A stretch of 34,998 nucleotides of DNA from Bryobacterales bacterium (GTDB lineage: Bacteria; Acidobacteriota; Terriglobia; Bryobacterales; Bryobacteraceae): assembly GCA_016789755.1 (NCBI GenBank), contig JAEUQG010000038.1:1-34998 (forward strand). Reading direction: 5' to 3'. Positions within the stretch are counted from its first letter, which is position 1, and each line of letters begins with the position of its first letter. Position numbers and translations under genes: made by a program. Shown here piece by piece: positions 7,967 through 14,254 of this stretch. The notes beneath the pieces were generated by a model, which was not told the DNA's origin, ran no database searches, and worked only from the letters and a program-made list of their open reading frames with translations.

Positions 7967-8038
7967 ATGAAGAACGCAACCAAGAAAGCCGCCAAGAAGG
8001 CGCCCGCGAAGAAGGCTGCTGCAAAGAAAAAGAAGTAG
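7967..8038 (+). CDS. 23-residue Lys/Ala-rich basic peptide (histone H1 tail-like)
   Basis: The ORF reads MKNATKKAAKKAPAKKAAAK followed by KKK: 11 Lys and 8 Ala in 23 residues, with one Pro. It has everything expected of a real gene: a consensus-like promoter at 7880-7908, a Shine-Dalgarno AGGGAG (7952-7957) 9 nt before the ATG, and a strong terminator 31 nt after the stop. The composition matches the C-terminal tails of H1-like proteins, AlgP and extended HU proteins, which bind DNA or RNA nonspecifically. Here the tail stands alone with no folded domain. A nucleoid or RNA-binding role is inferred from charge only. Alternatively the transcript could be a small RNA. Confidence 0.65.
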   Translation: MKNATKKAAKKAPAKKAAAKKKK

Positions 8039-8069
8039 TCTCTAGCGGACAAGGTTCGTTAACAACAAC

Positions 8070-8102
8070 GAGGCCCCGGGAAACCGGGGCCTCTCGCTTT
8101 TA
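8070..8102 (+). terminator. Intrinsic terminator after the micro-ORF
   Basis: A perfect 10-bp GC-rich stem, GAGGCCCCGG (8070-8079) and CCGGGGCCTC (8084-8093), is closed by a GAAA tetraloop and followed by TCGCTTTTA. It lies between the micro-ORF and the convergent ispF stop. The same hairpin may also end ispF transcripts on the other strand, where a GTTGTTGTT tract follows. Confidence 0.85.
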
Positions 8103-8120
8103 TACGGCGTCCGCGTTCTC

Positions 8121-8606
8121 TCAACGCTTGGCCAGCAACGCGATCGCTTGTGCTTCCGCCGATCTTCCTTCTCCCACCGGACCCACTCTCTCCGCCGTCT
8201 TGAACTTCACCGACACGCAGTCCACCGCAAGCTTCATCGTTGCGCTCAGCGATTCGCGGATGCGCAGCCGGTAGTCTTTCAACTTCGGCCTCTCCAGAAT
8301 CACCGTCGTGTCGATGTTCACAATCTCATACCCCGCTTCCCGCACCAGCGATACCGCATGCGCCAGCAGTCGCAAACTATCGGCGCCCTTCCATCGCGCA
8401 TCCGTGTCGGGAAAGTGCATGCCGATGTCGCCCAGCGCCGCCGCGCCGAGGATTGCATCGGTGACGGCATGCGAAAGGATATCCGCATCCGAATGTCCAT
8501 CGAGACCGAAGTCGCATTCGATCGCCACGCCGCCCAACAACAGCGGACGTCCCGTTACGATGCGATGCACATCCCAGCCCAACCCCGTGCGGTACTCTCC
8601 GCTCAC
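8121..8606 (-). CDS. ispF: 2-C-methyl-D-erythritol 2,4-cyclodiphosphate synthase
   Basis: The 161-residue enzyme carries out the fifth step of the MEP isoprenoid pathway, cyclising CDP-ME 2-phosphate with loss of CMP. The family metal-binding residues are in GWDVHRI (Asp and His) and in GLDGHSDADILSHAVTDAILGAA (second His). GDIGMHFPDTD is the conserved substrate loop, and the C terminus has the typical VKFKTAERVGPVGEG segment. It acts as a cytoplasmic trimer. Its ATG overlaps the stop of ispD by 4 nt, so the two are translationally coupled. Confidence 0.97.
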   Translation of the reverse strand: MSGEYRTGLGWDVHRIVTGRPLLLGGVAIECDFGLDGHSDADILSHAVTDAILGAAALGDIGMHFPDTDARWKGADSLRLLAHAVSLVREAGYEIVNIDTTVILERPKLKDYRLRIRESLSATMKLAVDCVSVKFKTAERVGPVGEGRSAEAQAIALLAKR

Positions 8607-9316
8607 TGGCCCCGCTCCTCCGCCAGAAACAGGTGCGCCAACGTCATATCCGTCGGCTTGGTCAGTTTGATGTTGCGGTCGCTCCCCGCAACCACGCTCA
8701 CTTCCACCTGCTCCAGACGTTCCACAAGGCTCGCTTCATCCGTGCCCGTGAAGTTGTCCGCTGCGGCCTGCGCGAAGGCGGCCTTCAACAGATCGAAGCG
8801 GAACACCTGCGGAGTCTGCGCCAGCACCAGCCGGTCCCGCGGAATCGTGGCCCGGATCTTGTTCCGATGCACCTGCTTCACAGTGTCCACCGGCACCACA
8901 CCCACAATCGCCGCGCCGCATTCCTGCGCTTCCGCGATCACTTTCTCGATGGTGGCCACCTCGATGAAGGGACGCACCGCGTCATGCACCGCCACCAGCG
9001 TCGTGTCGGCGGCCAGCGTGGCAAGCGCATGCTCCACCGATTCCTGGCGCGTATCTCCTCCCTCGACGCAGCGCACCGGCTTGGCGAAATGCTGCGCTTC
9101 CACCAGCTCCCGCACCCACTCCACGTCTTCACCCCGCAAGGCAATGACGATCTCACGCACCGAAGGAGCATCGGCGAACTTTCGCAACGTGTGTATGAGA
9201 ATCGGCGAGCCGTCCAGCAGCATGAACTGCTTGCGGCTGGTGCCGGAAATTTCAGCCTGGGTGCGGCCCATACGCGTGCCGAGCCCCGCGGCGGGGAGAA
9301 TGACGGATACTTTCAT
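8603..9316 (-). CDS. ispD: 2-C-methyl-D-erythritol 4-phosphate cytidylyltransferase
   Basis: The 237-residue protein makes CDP-ME from MEP and CTP, the third MEP-pathway step. The CTP-binding motif is LPAAGLGTRMGR near the N terminus; related residues are in GGDTRQESVEHAL and in VHDAVRPF. The C-terminal TDEASLVERLEQVEVSVVAGS and NIKLTKPTDM segments are classic for the family. The ATG at 9314-9316 gives the normal start, and the length fits. It lies 48 nt after the YacL-like gene and overlaps ispF by 4 nt. The yacL-ispD-ispF order is also known from Bacillus, which supports the whole set. Confidence 0.97.
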   Translation of the reverse strand: MKVSVILPAAGLGTRMGRTQAEISGTSRKQFMLLDGSPILIHTLRKFADAPSVREIVIALRGEDVEWVRELVEAQHFAKPVRCVEGGDTRQESVEHALATLAADTTLVAVHDAVRPFIEVATIEKVIAEAQECGAAIVGVVPVDTVKQVHRNKIRATIPRDRLVLAQTPQVFRFDLLKAAFAQAAADNFTGTDEASLVERLEQVEVSVVAGSDRNIKLTKPTDMTLAHLFLAEERGQ

Positions 9317-9364
9317 GCCAGTGAACGTATTTTATCGCGGCAGCGGCCCCCGTGATCCGCCGCC

Positions 9365-10459
9365 CTAATCGCCGGGCTGCGAACTGGCGTGCGTCTCCCG
9401 GCTCTGCCGTTCCTGTCCGCCCTGTTTGTCGTGCACGGCGTGGACCCGGTCGTCGTACTTGCCGAAGATCATCTTCCCCGCCGTCGTCTGCAACACACTG
9501 GTGACCGAAATGTCGATGGTCTTCGAGATCAGGCGCTTGGCATTATCCACGACAACCATCGTCCCGTCGTCAAGGTAGGCCACTCCCTGGTTGTACTCCT
9601 TGCCTTCCTTGAGAATGAACACGCGCATGATCTCTCCGGGCAGTACCACCGGTTTGAGCGCGTTGGCCAGCTCGTTGATGTTCAGTACAACAACGCCATG
9701 TAGCTGCGCCACTTTATTCAGGTTGAAATCGTTGGTGACGATTTTGCAGTCGTACAACTTGGCAAGCTCAATCAGCTTCATGTCCACGTCGCGAACCGCC
9801 GGAAAGTCGTCTTCGACAATCTGCACGTGCAACTCCGGCATCTTCTGGATCCGTTGCAGGATGTCCAGACCGCGCCGGCCGCGGTTGCGCTTCATGGAGT
9901 CGGCGGAATCCGCCACAAGTTGCAGCTCACGTAATACGAATTGCGGAATGACCAGCGTTCCGTCCAGGAACCCGGTCTCAGCGATATCGGCGATGCGTCC
10001 GTCGATAATCACGCTGGTATCGAGAATTTTGAAGGAGTGCTTGGTGACTTTCTCGCTGCCGAAAACCCCGCCGAAAGCGGCCAGGTTCAGCATGTCGCCC
10101 TTGTTGGCGCCAACCACTAGGCCGACGTACGTCATCAACAAAAGCACTGCCAGTTGCAGAAACGAAACCGTGGATGTGTTCGATGGAAGCGCCTGACGCA
10201 GGACAAGCGAAATGAGGTAGGCGCCGAAAATACCCATGACGCTGCCGCAGGCGGCGCCGATGAGGCGTTTCATACTGACCTGTTTGAGGCGGATTTCAAA
10301 AAGTACAATGCCGATTCCGGCAAGTACACCAAGCCCGGCGGCAGGCAATGCCGCCAGGCTCAAAGGTTGGAGAAAAAATGCGGCAAGTGAAATGAGGACA
10401 ACGAAGCAGATTCGAACAATCAGCAGATCAATCACATTTCCAATCCCCCTTGCTACCAA
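9365..10459 (-). CDS. Membrane-anchored PIN/TRAM domain protein, YacL-like
   Basis: The 364-residue protein has four predicted transmembrane segments in its first 120 residues (about 10-31, 37-55, 68-89, 98-117). A PIN nuclease domain follows (about 143-265), with acidic residues in [32 protein letters not shown] and [18 protein letters not shown] domain comes next (about 275-340; [35 protein letters not shown]). The polar tail is rich in Gln, Arg and Ser. PIN/TRAM proteins of this kind are putative membrane-tethered RNases; no substrate is established. GGGGG is placed before the ATG, and an extended -10 promoter lies at 10497-10505. It probably forms an operon with ispD and ispF. Confidence 0.92.
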   Translation of the reverse strand: MVARGIGNVIDLLIVRICFVVLISLAAFFLQPLSLAALPAAGLGVLAGIGIVLFEIRLKQVSMKRLIGAACGSVMGIFGAYLISLVLRQALPSNTSTVSFLQLAVLLLMTYVGLVVGANKGDMLNLAAFGGVFGSEKVTKHSFKILDTSVIIDGRIADIAETGFLDGTLVIPQFVLRELQLVADSADSMKRNRGRRGLDILQRIQKMPELHVQIVEDDFPAVRDVDMKLIELAKLYDCKIVTNDFNLNKVAQLHGVVVLNINELANALKPVVLPGEIMRVFILKEGKEYNQGVAYLDDGTMVVVDNAKRLISKTIDISVTSVLQTTAGKMIFGKYDDRVHAVHDKQGGQERQSRETHASSQPGD

Positions 10460-10496
10460 GTTCGGCCACGGAATGATATAGGATGGGCCGGCCTAG

Positions 10497-10505
10497 AGTA
10501 TAACA
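10497..10505 (-). promoter_or_regulatory. Extended -10 promoter for the yacL-like/ispD/ispF operon
   Basis: On the minus strand TGT-TATACT is a close match to an extended -10 element (TGnTATAAT). No good -35 box is found at 16-18 nt. Transcription would begin near 10490, giving a leader of about 30 nt. Confidence 0.5.
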
Positions 10506-10562
10506 CCCATTCGCCGGTGCCGGCGCAGGGGAGAGCGATGTGCGGTGGTCTTTTGCGGTCTA

Positions 10563-10967
10563 CTACAGTGCTTTGGCCAGCTCTTCGGCAAACGCGCTTT
10601 GCGGCGCCGGTGTGCGGCCTTTCTTGTGCTTCTTTCCTCCCCGCTTGGGGCGGTTGTCGGGAGACATCGCCGGGGATGCTCCTACCTGGCCCATGGGCGG
10701 TCTCGCGCCCTTCGGCCGGGGTGGTTGTGCTGGGTTCGCCCGCAGGATGCGGTCTTCAAGCGGCGCGCGGTCAAAACGCCGGATGATCGACTCCATCTCC
10801 TCTTGATTCGGAGCATCGATGAAGGCGAAGCCCTTGGATTCCTGGGTCTCGGGATTCCGGATGACCTTAACGTCATCGGCGACGAGATTCTCCGCACGTA
10901 GCCAGGAGAGAATGTCGTCCTTGGTAACCCAGGTAGGCAGGTTGCCGAGAAAAACGGTGAAACTCAT
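10563..10967 (-). CDS. RRM-domain RNA-binding protein
   Basis: The 134-residue protein has a single N-terminal RNA recognition motif (about residues 3-78) with RNP2 as VFLGNL and RNP1 as KGFAFIDA. A low-complexity basic tail follows (PRPKGARPP, KRGGKKHKKGR). This resembles the small bacterial RRM proteins of cyanobacteria and other phyla, which bind single-stranded RNA and are often linked to cold or stress responses. The ATG at 10965-10967 gives the standard RRM start (MSFTVFLGNLP). The frame is open for 40 codons further upstream, but that extension has no domain sense. About 240 nt of non-coding DNA precede it. Confidence 0.9.
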   Translation of the reverse strand: MSFTVFLGNLPTWVTKDDILSWLRAENLVADDVKVIRNPETQESKGFAFIDAPNQEEMESIIRRFDRAPLEDRILRANPAQPPRPKGARPPMGQVGASPAMSPDNRPKRGGKKHKKGRTPAPQSAFAEELAKAL

Positions 10968-11165
10968 TCTGTGGTGTAAATCACTCCAGGGGATATTTGG
11001 TGGGCCCGTCCGTGGACGCAGTCCATCAGAGCATCTACATCGTAACACAGCTTCCTTCCGAGCCGCAAAGGGAAAACACCTGAGCACCGCGCGTAAGAAT
11101 CGGCAAAGACGAGGTTTGCCGTAACGCTAGAAAAGTGTGAACAGCCCTCATTGCCCATTCCCGCA
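10968..11165 (-). other. Non-coding region upstream of the RRM gene, with hairpins
   Basis: I see no credible gene here. On the RRM strand it holds a perfect 7-bp hairpin CGGCAAA/TTTGCCG with a 7-nt loop (11101-11121) and a short stem TGGAC/GTCCA with a 3-nt loop (11013-11025). A TGT-TACGAT sequence in between could be a weak extended -10. Genes for small RRM proteins elsewhere can have regulatory leaders, so this may be one, but nothing here proves it. Confidence 0.25.
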
Positions 11166-11195
11166 TTGCCCCCGCCGCCTCCCCAATGTTAGAAT
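11166..11195 (+). promoter_or_regulatory. Promoter of the tRNA-Gln gene
   Basis: TTGCCC (11166-11171), an 18-nt spacer and TAGAAT (11190-11195) with an upstream TGT (extended -10). The predicted start near 11202 leaves a leader of only about 8 nt before the mature tRNA end. Confidence 0.55.
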
Positions 11196-11209
11196 CGAAA
11201 AGAACCCGT

Positions 11210-11283
11210 TGGGAGGTCGTCTAATGGTAAGACTGCAGACTCTGGATCTGCGTATCGGGGTTCGAGTCCCTGCCTCCCAGCCA
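11210..11283 (+). tRNA. tRNA-Gln (anticodon CUG)
   Basis: A complete cloverleaf of 74 nt is present. The acceptor stem is TGGGAGG (11210-11216) paired with CCTCCCA (11273-11279), then discriminator G and an encoded CCA (11281-11283). The D-loop contains TAATGGTAAGA. The anticodon loop is C-T-CTG-G-A, so it reads CAG. The T arm contains GGTTCGAGTCC. The short D arm and the TGGGAGGTCGTCTAATGG start are typical of bacterial tRNA-Gln. Confidence 0.96.
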
Positions 11284-11308
11284 CTCCTTCCACCTCACTA
11301 ACCTCTAT

Positions 11309-12742
11309 TTACCCCCGCCGCCCCACATCGAACGCTTTCCCCGCAATTTCCTTCAAATCCCACCCCCGCCGGTACTCCCGCCGCAAATACTGATTCGCCT
11401 CCTTGCAATTCGTCACCCGGAAAGCCTTCGCATCCCACTCGATCCGGTGCCCCGTCCGTAGCGCCACATTCCCTAATTGATACGCTTCCGTGAACGGACC
11501 CGCATAGCCGAAATGGCACGGAGCAGGCTTGCCCGCCTTCACCGCTACGGCCCAATCCTTATGTACTTCCTCCCGTCCCCAATCGCGCTCCGCCGGAGCC
11601 GGCGGCAACTCCCCTTGCTCCCCTGCAAACGGCCCGCGACCCGCCGGGTAACTCCCCTTCGTCCCAATCCACACCATTCCCCCCTGGCCCCCACGCAGCG
11701 GTCTGCCATCCGGACCCGTCGCCGGCGCATTCGGATCCCTCCGCGCTTGCAACTCCTTCGGCAGCGCCTGCGCCCCGTCGTACCAGAACACCGAACACTT
11801 CCCACGCTTCCCACTTGCCGCAAAGTCGAACCGGATAATCGCCGAATCGGGAAACATCTCGCTCTTCATCCCCGACGTCTGCACCACCTCCACCACCGAT
11901 GGCGCGCCCAACCCTAACGCCAGAAAGATAACGTTCATGCTGTGCGGAGCTATGTCGCCCAATGCCCCGCTGCCGAACTCCGCCCAACCCCGCCATACAA
12001 ATGGATGGTACACCGCCCCCCGTGCCGCGAACTGGCGTTTGCGCTCCGGGCTGTACACCGCGTGCCCCTCCGGCCACTTCGCCTGATACGCACGCATCGG
12101 AGCCGTCCCCAACCAAAGATCCCAATCGAGCGTCTCCGGCACCGGGTCCTCCCCCGTGGGACAATCATGCCCCTGCGGCCAGATCGGCCGGTCCGTCGTC
12201 ATGTGGATTTCCTTCACATCGCCGATCGCCCCGGACTGTATGTACTCCACCGTCCGCAGCACCCGCGCCTCCGCGCTCGTCTGCGTACCCATCTGCGTCA
12301 CCGTCTTCGTCTCCGCCGCCACACGAGCCATCACCCGCGCCTCATGCACCGATTTGCACAACGGCTTCTGGCAATAAACATGAAGCCCGTGCTTCATCGC
12401 ATAAACGCTAATGTAGGCGTGGTTGTGATCGGGCGTGGCCACAATCACCCCGTCCAGCTTCTCCTTCTCGATCATCTTGCGGAAATCGGTGTACCGCGCC
12501 GCACTCGGGTATTCCACAGCACGGCGGTCCAGCACCGTGGAATCGACATCGCAAAGCGCGGCGATGTTTTCCCCCAACCCGAGAAACGTCTTCGCATCGA
12601 CGCCGCCCATGCCGGCCAGGCCGATGATACCGAGATTCAACTTCGAGTTCGAGGCGTAACCCCGCACCACAGCGGCGGGGACAATGGTGAAGGCGGCGGC
12701 GGAACGCAGCGCCTCACGGCGGGTAATAAATGAGGATGACAT
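11309..12742 (-). CDS. Gfo/Idh/MocA oxidoreductase, Tat-exported
   Basis: The 477-residue protein begins with a twin-arginine signal (ITRREALRSAAAF) and then a Rossmann domain with GIIGLAGMGGVDAKT. The family's catalytic Lys is in YCQKPLC, preceded by VIVATPDHNHAYIS. The C-terminal alpha/beta domain (from about residue 190: LDWDLWLGTAP, HPFVWRGWAEFGSGALGDIAPH) is typical of the large planctomycete/acidobacterial branch acting on sugars or cyclitols. Tat export implies the enzyme folds around its NAD(P) before leaving the cytoplasm, as known for glucose-fructose oxidoreductase. It is divergent from the regulator at 12868 and convergent with tRNA-Gln. The substrate is not deducible. Confidence 0.9.
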   Translation of the reverse strand: MSSSFITRREALRSAAAFTIVPAAVVRGYASNSKLNLGIIGLAGMGGVDAKTFLGLGENIAALCDVDSTVLDRRAVEYPSAARYTDFRKMIEKEKLDGVIVATPDHNHAYISVYAMKHGLHVYCQKPLCKSVHEARVMARVAAETKTVTQMGTQTSAEARVLRTVEYIQSGAIGDVKEIHMTTDRPIWPQGHDCPTGEDPVPETLDWDLWLGTAPMRAYQAKWPEGHAVYSPERKRQFAARGAVYHPFVWRGWAEFGSGALGDIAPHSMNVIFLALGLGAPSVVEVVQTSGMKSEMFPDSAIIRFDFAASGKRGKCSVFWYDGAQALPKELQARRDPNAPATGPDGRPLRGGQGGMVWIGTKGSYPAGRGPFAGEQGELPPAPAERDWGREEVHKDWAVAVKAGKPAPCHFGYAGPFTEAYQLGNVALRTGHRIEWDAKAFRVTNCKEANQYLRREYRRGWDLKEIAGKAFDVGRRG

Positions 12743-12768
12743 GGCGGTAAGCTTCAGAATCCATGTGT

Positions 12769-12774
12769 AGTATA
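12769..12774 (-). promoter_or_regulatory. Possible -10 box for the Gfo/Idh/MocA gene at 11309-12742
   Basis: TATACT on the minus strand lies 26 nt before the ATG. No convincing -35 accompanies it. The overlapping plus-strand TATAGT (12771-12776) could equally serve the divergent regulator. Confidence 0.35.
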
Positions 12775-12802
12775 GTTGGACGTAGCAGGGAAGAGTAGGC
12801 TC

Positions 12803-12823
12803 GAACAGTTCGCCGACCGTTCG
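12803..12823 (+). promoter_or_regulatory. Candidate operator: tandem GAAC-n-GTTC sites before the regulator gene
   Basis: GAACAGTTC (12803-12811) is a perfect GAAC-n-GTTC inverted repeat. A second, imperfect copy follows with an 11-nt period (CGACCGTTC, 12814-12822). A near-identical pair occurs at 14170-14190 before the TonB-dependent receptor gene. The regulator gene lies between the two sites, which fits autoregulation plus control of the receptor. Confidence 0.45.
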
Positions 12824-12867
12824 TTTTTTCGACTCCGTACTCTTTCCTGGGCGCTAAAGGTTCCTTG

Positions 12868-14163
12868 ATGCCGCGAACCATATCCGGGTTGGAATCGCCT
12901 CTTACCCCCACGCAGTGCGAAGAGGCGCTTCGGTCGGTACTGCAAAGCCAGACGTTCGCCCGCGCCGAGAAACTGCAACGATTCCTCAGCTATGTCTCGG
13001 AACTGACCTTCCGTGGCGAAGCCCACGGCATACACGAGCGGCGCATCGCCGTCGATGTCTTCGGCCGCGGCGGCGATTACTCGCCCGGAGAGGACTCCGT
13101 CGTCCGGCGTCAGGCCCACGCCCTCCGCCACAAGCTCCGCGATTATTATGCCGGTGAAGGCAGCCTCGACAGCGTGCAAATCGAATTGCCCGTCGGCAGT
13201 TACGCACCCCTCTTCCGCCCCCGCGGGGAAACCCCCGAGCCTCCCGTGGAAGCCCCGCCCCCTCCCGTCCCCGCCCGCCCCGGCCCACCCGCTTGGGTAT
13301 GGGCCGCCCTCTGCCTGCTCGCCGCCGCAATCGCATTCGCCGCCGGCTGGGGCCTGCGCGGCCTGCAAGCTCCCGAAACTCCGCCACTCGATGCCGCCAT
13401 CGGCGAACTGTGGGGACCTTGGCTCGCCGACAAGAGCGGCGCCTCGCTCTGCTTTTCCAACCCTCCGGGTACCTCCGTCCGGCAATTCGACGGCCTCCTC
13501 GGCCCCAACCCCGGCCATAACGGTTTGCCCGTAACGCCCTCTCAGGACACCGCCATCCGGGAATTCTTCCAGTTCAAGGCCGGCGGCGCCGTCTATCTCT
13601 ACCCCGTGGCCGCGCAAGCAAAAATGGGAGAGGCTCTGGCCGGCGTCACCCTCACATCCTTCTTCCGCCAGGCCGGTCTGCCCGTGCGCGCCTGGCAAAG
13701 CCGCTTTCTCAGTTGGGAAACTCTGCGCCAGGAAAACGTCATCCTGCTCGGCCATGCCGATTCCAACCGCTGGGTGGAGCCCCTGCTCCGCAATGCACCG
13801 CTCACCCTTGCTCCCACGGACCGCCTGCGCAGGTCCCGTATTGTGAACCGCCAGCCACGACCCCAGGAGCGCGCCGAGTATGCACCCACCGCCCAAAGCA
13901 ACAATAGTTATGCCCTCATCTCCATGCTCGCCGGCGTCGACGGCAGGCATCAGGCCCTGGTCATCGGAGGTCTGGACAACAGTTCCACCACCGCCGCCGC
14001 TGAATACCTCTCCTCCGCCGAAACCGCCCGCGACCTGGTGAAGCGGCTCCATGCCGCCGCCCCTGGGCACAAAGGCCCCTGGCATTTCCAAGCGATTCTT
14101 GAGACCGACGTGCGCGATACCGTCGCCGTCAAAGCCGTACTCGTCCTGTTGCGCGTGTTGTAG
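12868..14163 (+). CDS. Membrane-anchored winged-helix transcriptional regulator
   Basis: The 431-residue protein has an N-terminal wHTH-like domain (about residues 30-116; KLQRFLSYVSELTFRG, HERRIAVDVFGRGGDYSPGEDSVVRRQ, ALRHKLRDYYAGEG, VQIELPVGSYAPLF). This matches the domain at the start of many acidobacterial TPR/cyclase-like regulators. A Pro-rich linker (121-141) leads to one transmembrane segment (about 142-163). The remaining 260 or so residues should be extracytoplasmic and contain no domain I can name. The topology is that of a CadC/ToxR-like one-component sensor: DNA binding inside, sensing outside. The ATG at 12868 directly follows an in-frame TTG. Its position just before a TonB-dependent receptor suggests it controls the uptake and sugar cluster downstream. 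Confidence 0.8.
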   Translation: MPRTISGLESPLTPTQCEEALRSVLQSQTFARAEKLQRFLSYVSELTFRGEAHGIHERRIAVDVFGRGGDYSPGEDSVVRRQAHALRHKLRDYYAGEGSLDSVQIELPVGSYAPLFRPRGETPEPPVEAPPPPVPARPGPPAWVWAALCLLAAAIAFAAGWGLRGLQAPETPPLDAAIGELWGPWLADKSGASLCFSNPPGTSVRQFDGLLGPNPGHNGLPVTPSQDTAIREFFQFKAGGAVYLYPVAAQAKMGEALAGVTLTSFFRQAGLPVRAWQSRFLSWETLRQENVILLGHADSNRWVEPLLRNAPLTLAPTDRLRRSRIVNRQPRPQERAEYAPTAQSNNSYALISMLAGVDGRHQALVIGGLDNSSTTAAAEYLSSAETARDLVKRLHAAAPGHKGPWHFQAILETDVRDTVAVKAVLVLLRVL

Positions 14164-14169
14164 CCCGCG

Positions 14170-14190
14170 GAACCGTTCGGCGAACCGTTC
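14170..14190 (+). promoter_or_regulatory. Candidate operator: tandem GAACCGTTC sites before the TonB-dependent receptor gene
   Basis: Two perfect GAACCGTTC copies (14170-14178 and 14182-14190) are arranged with a 12-nt period, about one helical turn. They cover the -35 region of the promoter at 14198-14206, so a bound protein would act directly on RNA polymerase. Compare the pair at 12803-12823. Confidence 0.5.
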
Positions 14191-14197
14191 GTAGCCT

Positions 14198-14206
14198 TGT
14201 TATACC
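14198..14206 (+). promoter_or_regulatory. Extended -10 promoter for the receptor cluster
   Basis: TGT-TATACC matches an extended -10 element. The -35 region has no consensus and is occupied by the tandem GAACCGTTC repeats, which is typical of an activator-dependent promoter. The expected leader to the ATG at 14255 is about 40 nt. Confidence 0.45.
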
Positions 14207-14254
14207 CCGCAGTCAGCCTTAGAGTAGAAGCAATTCAACCACGGAGTTGCTTAT

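Noticed and set aside
10968..11165. Possible SRP RNA or c-di-GMP riboswitch (minus strand has CGGAAGGAAGC and later GTTACGATG)
   Set aside because: Only short fragments match. The asymmetric loop sequence of SRP RNA and the GEMM core pairings are absent.
12803..12823. Possible LexA/SOS box because of GAAC...GTTC
   Set aside because: The Gram-positive SOS box has four nucleotides between the half sites. Here there is one, and the neighbouring genes are not DNA-repair genes.
14169..14191. ECF sigma-factor promoter (GGAACC) for the receptor gene
   Set aside because: No -10 element of ECF type is found at the expected spacing. The tandem perfect repeats fit an operator better.
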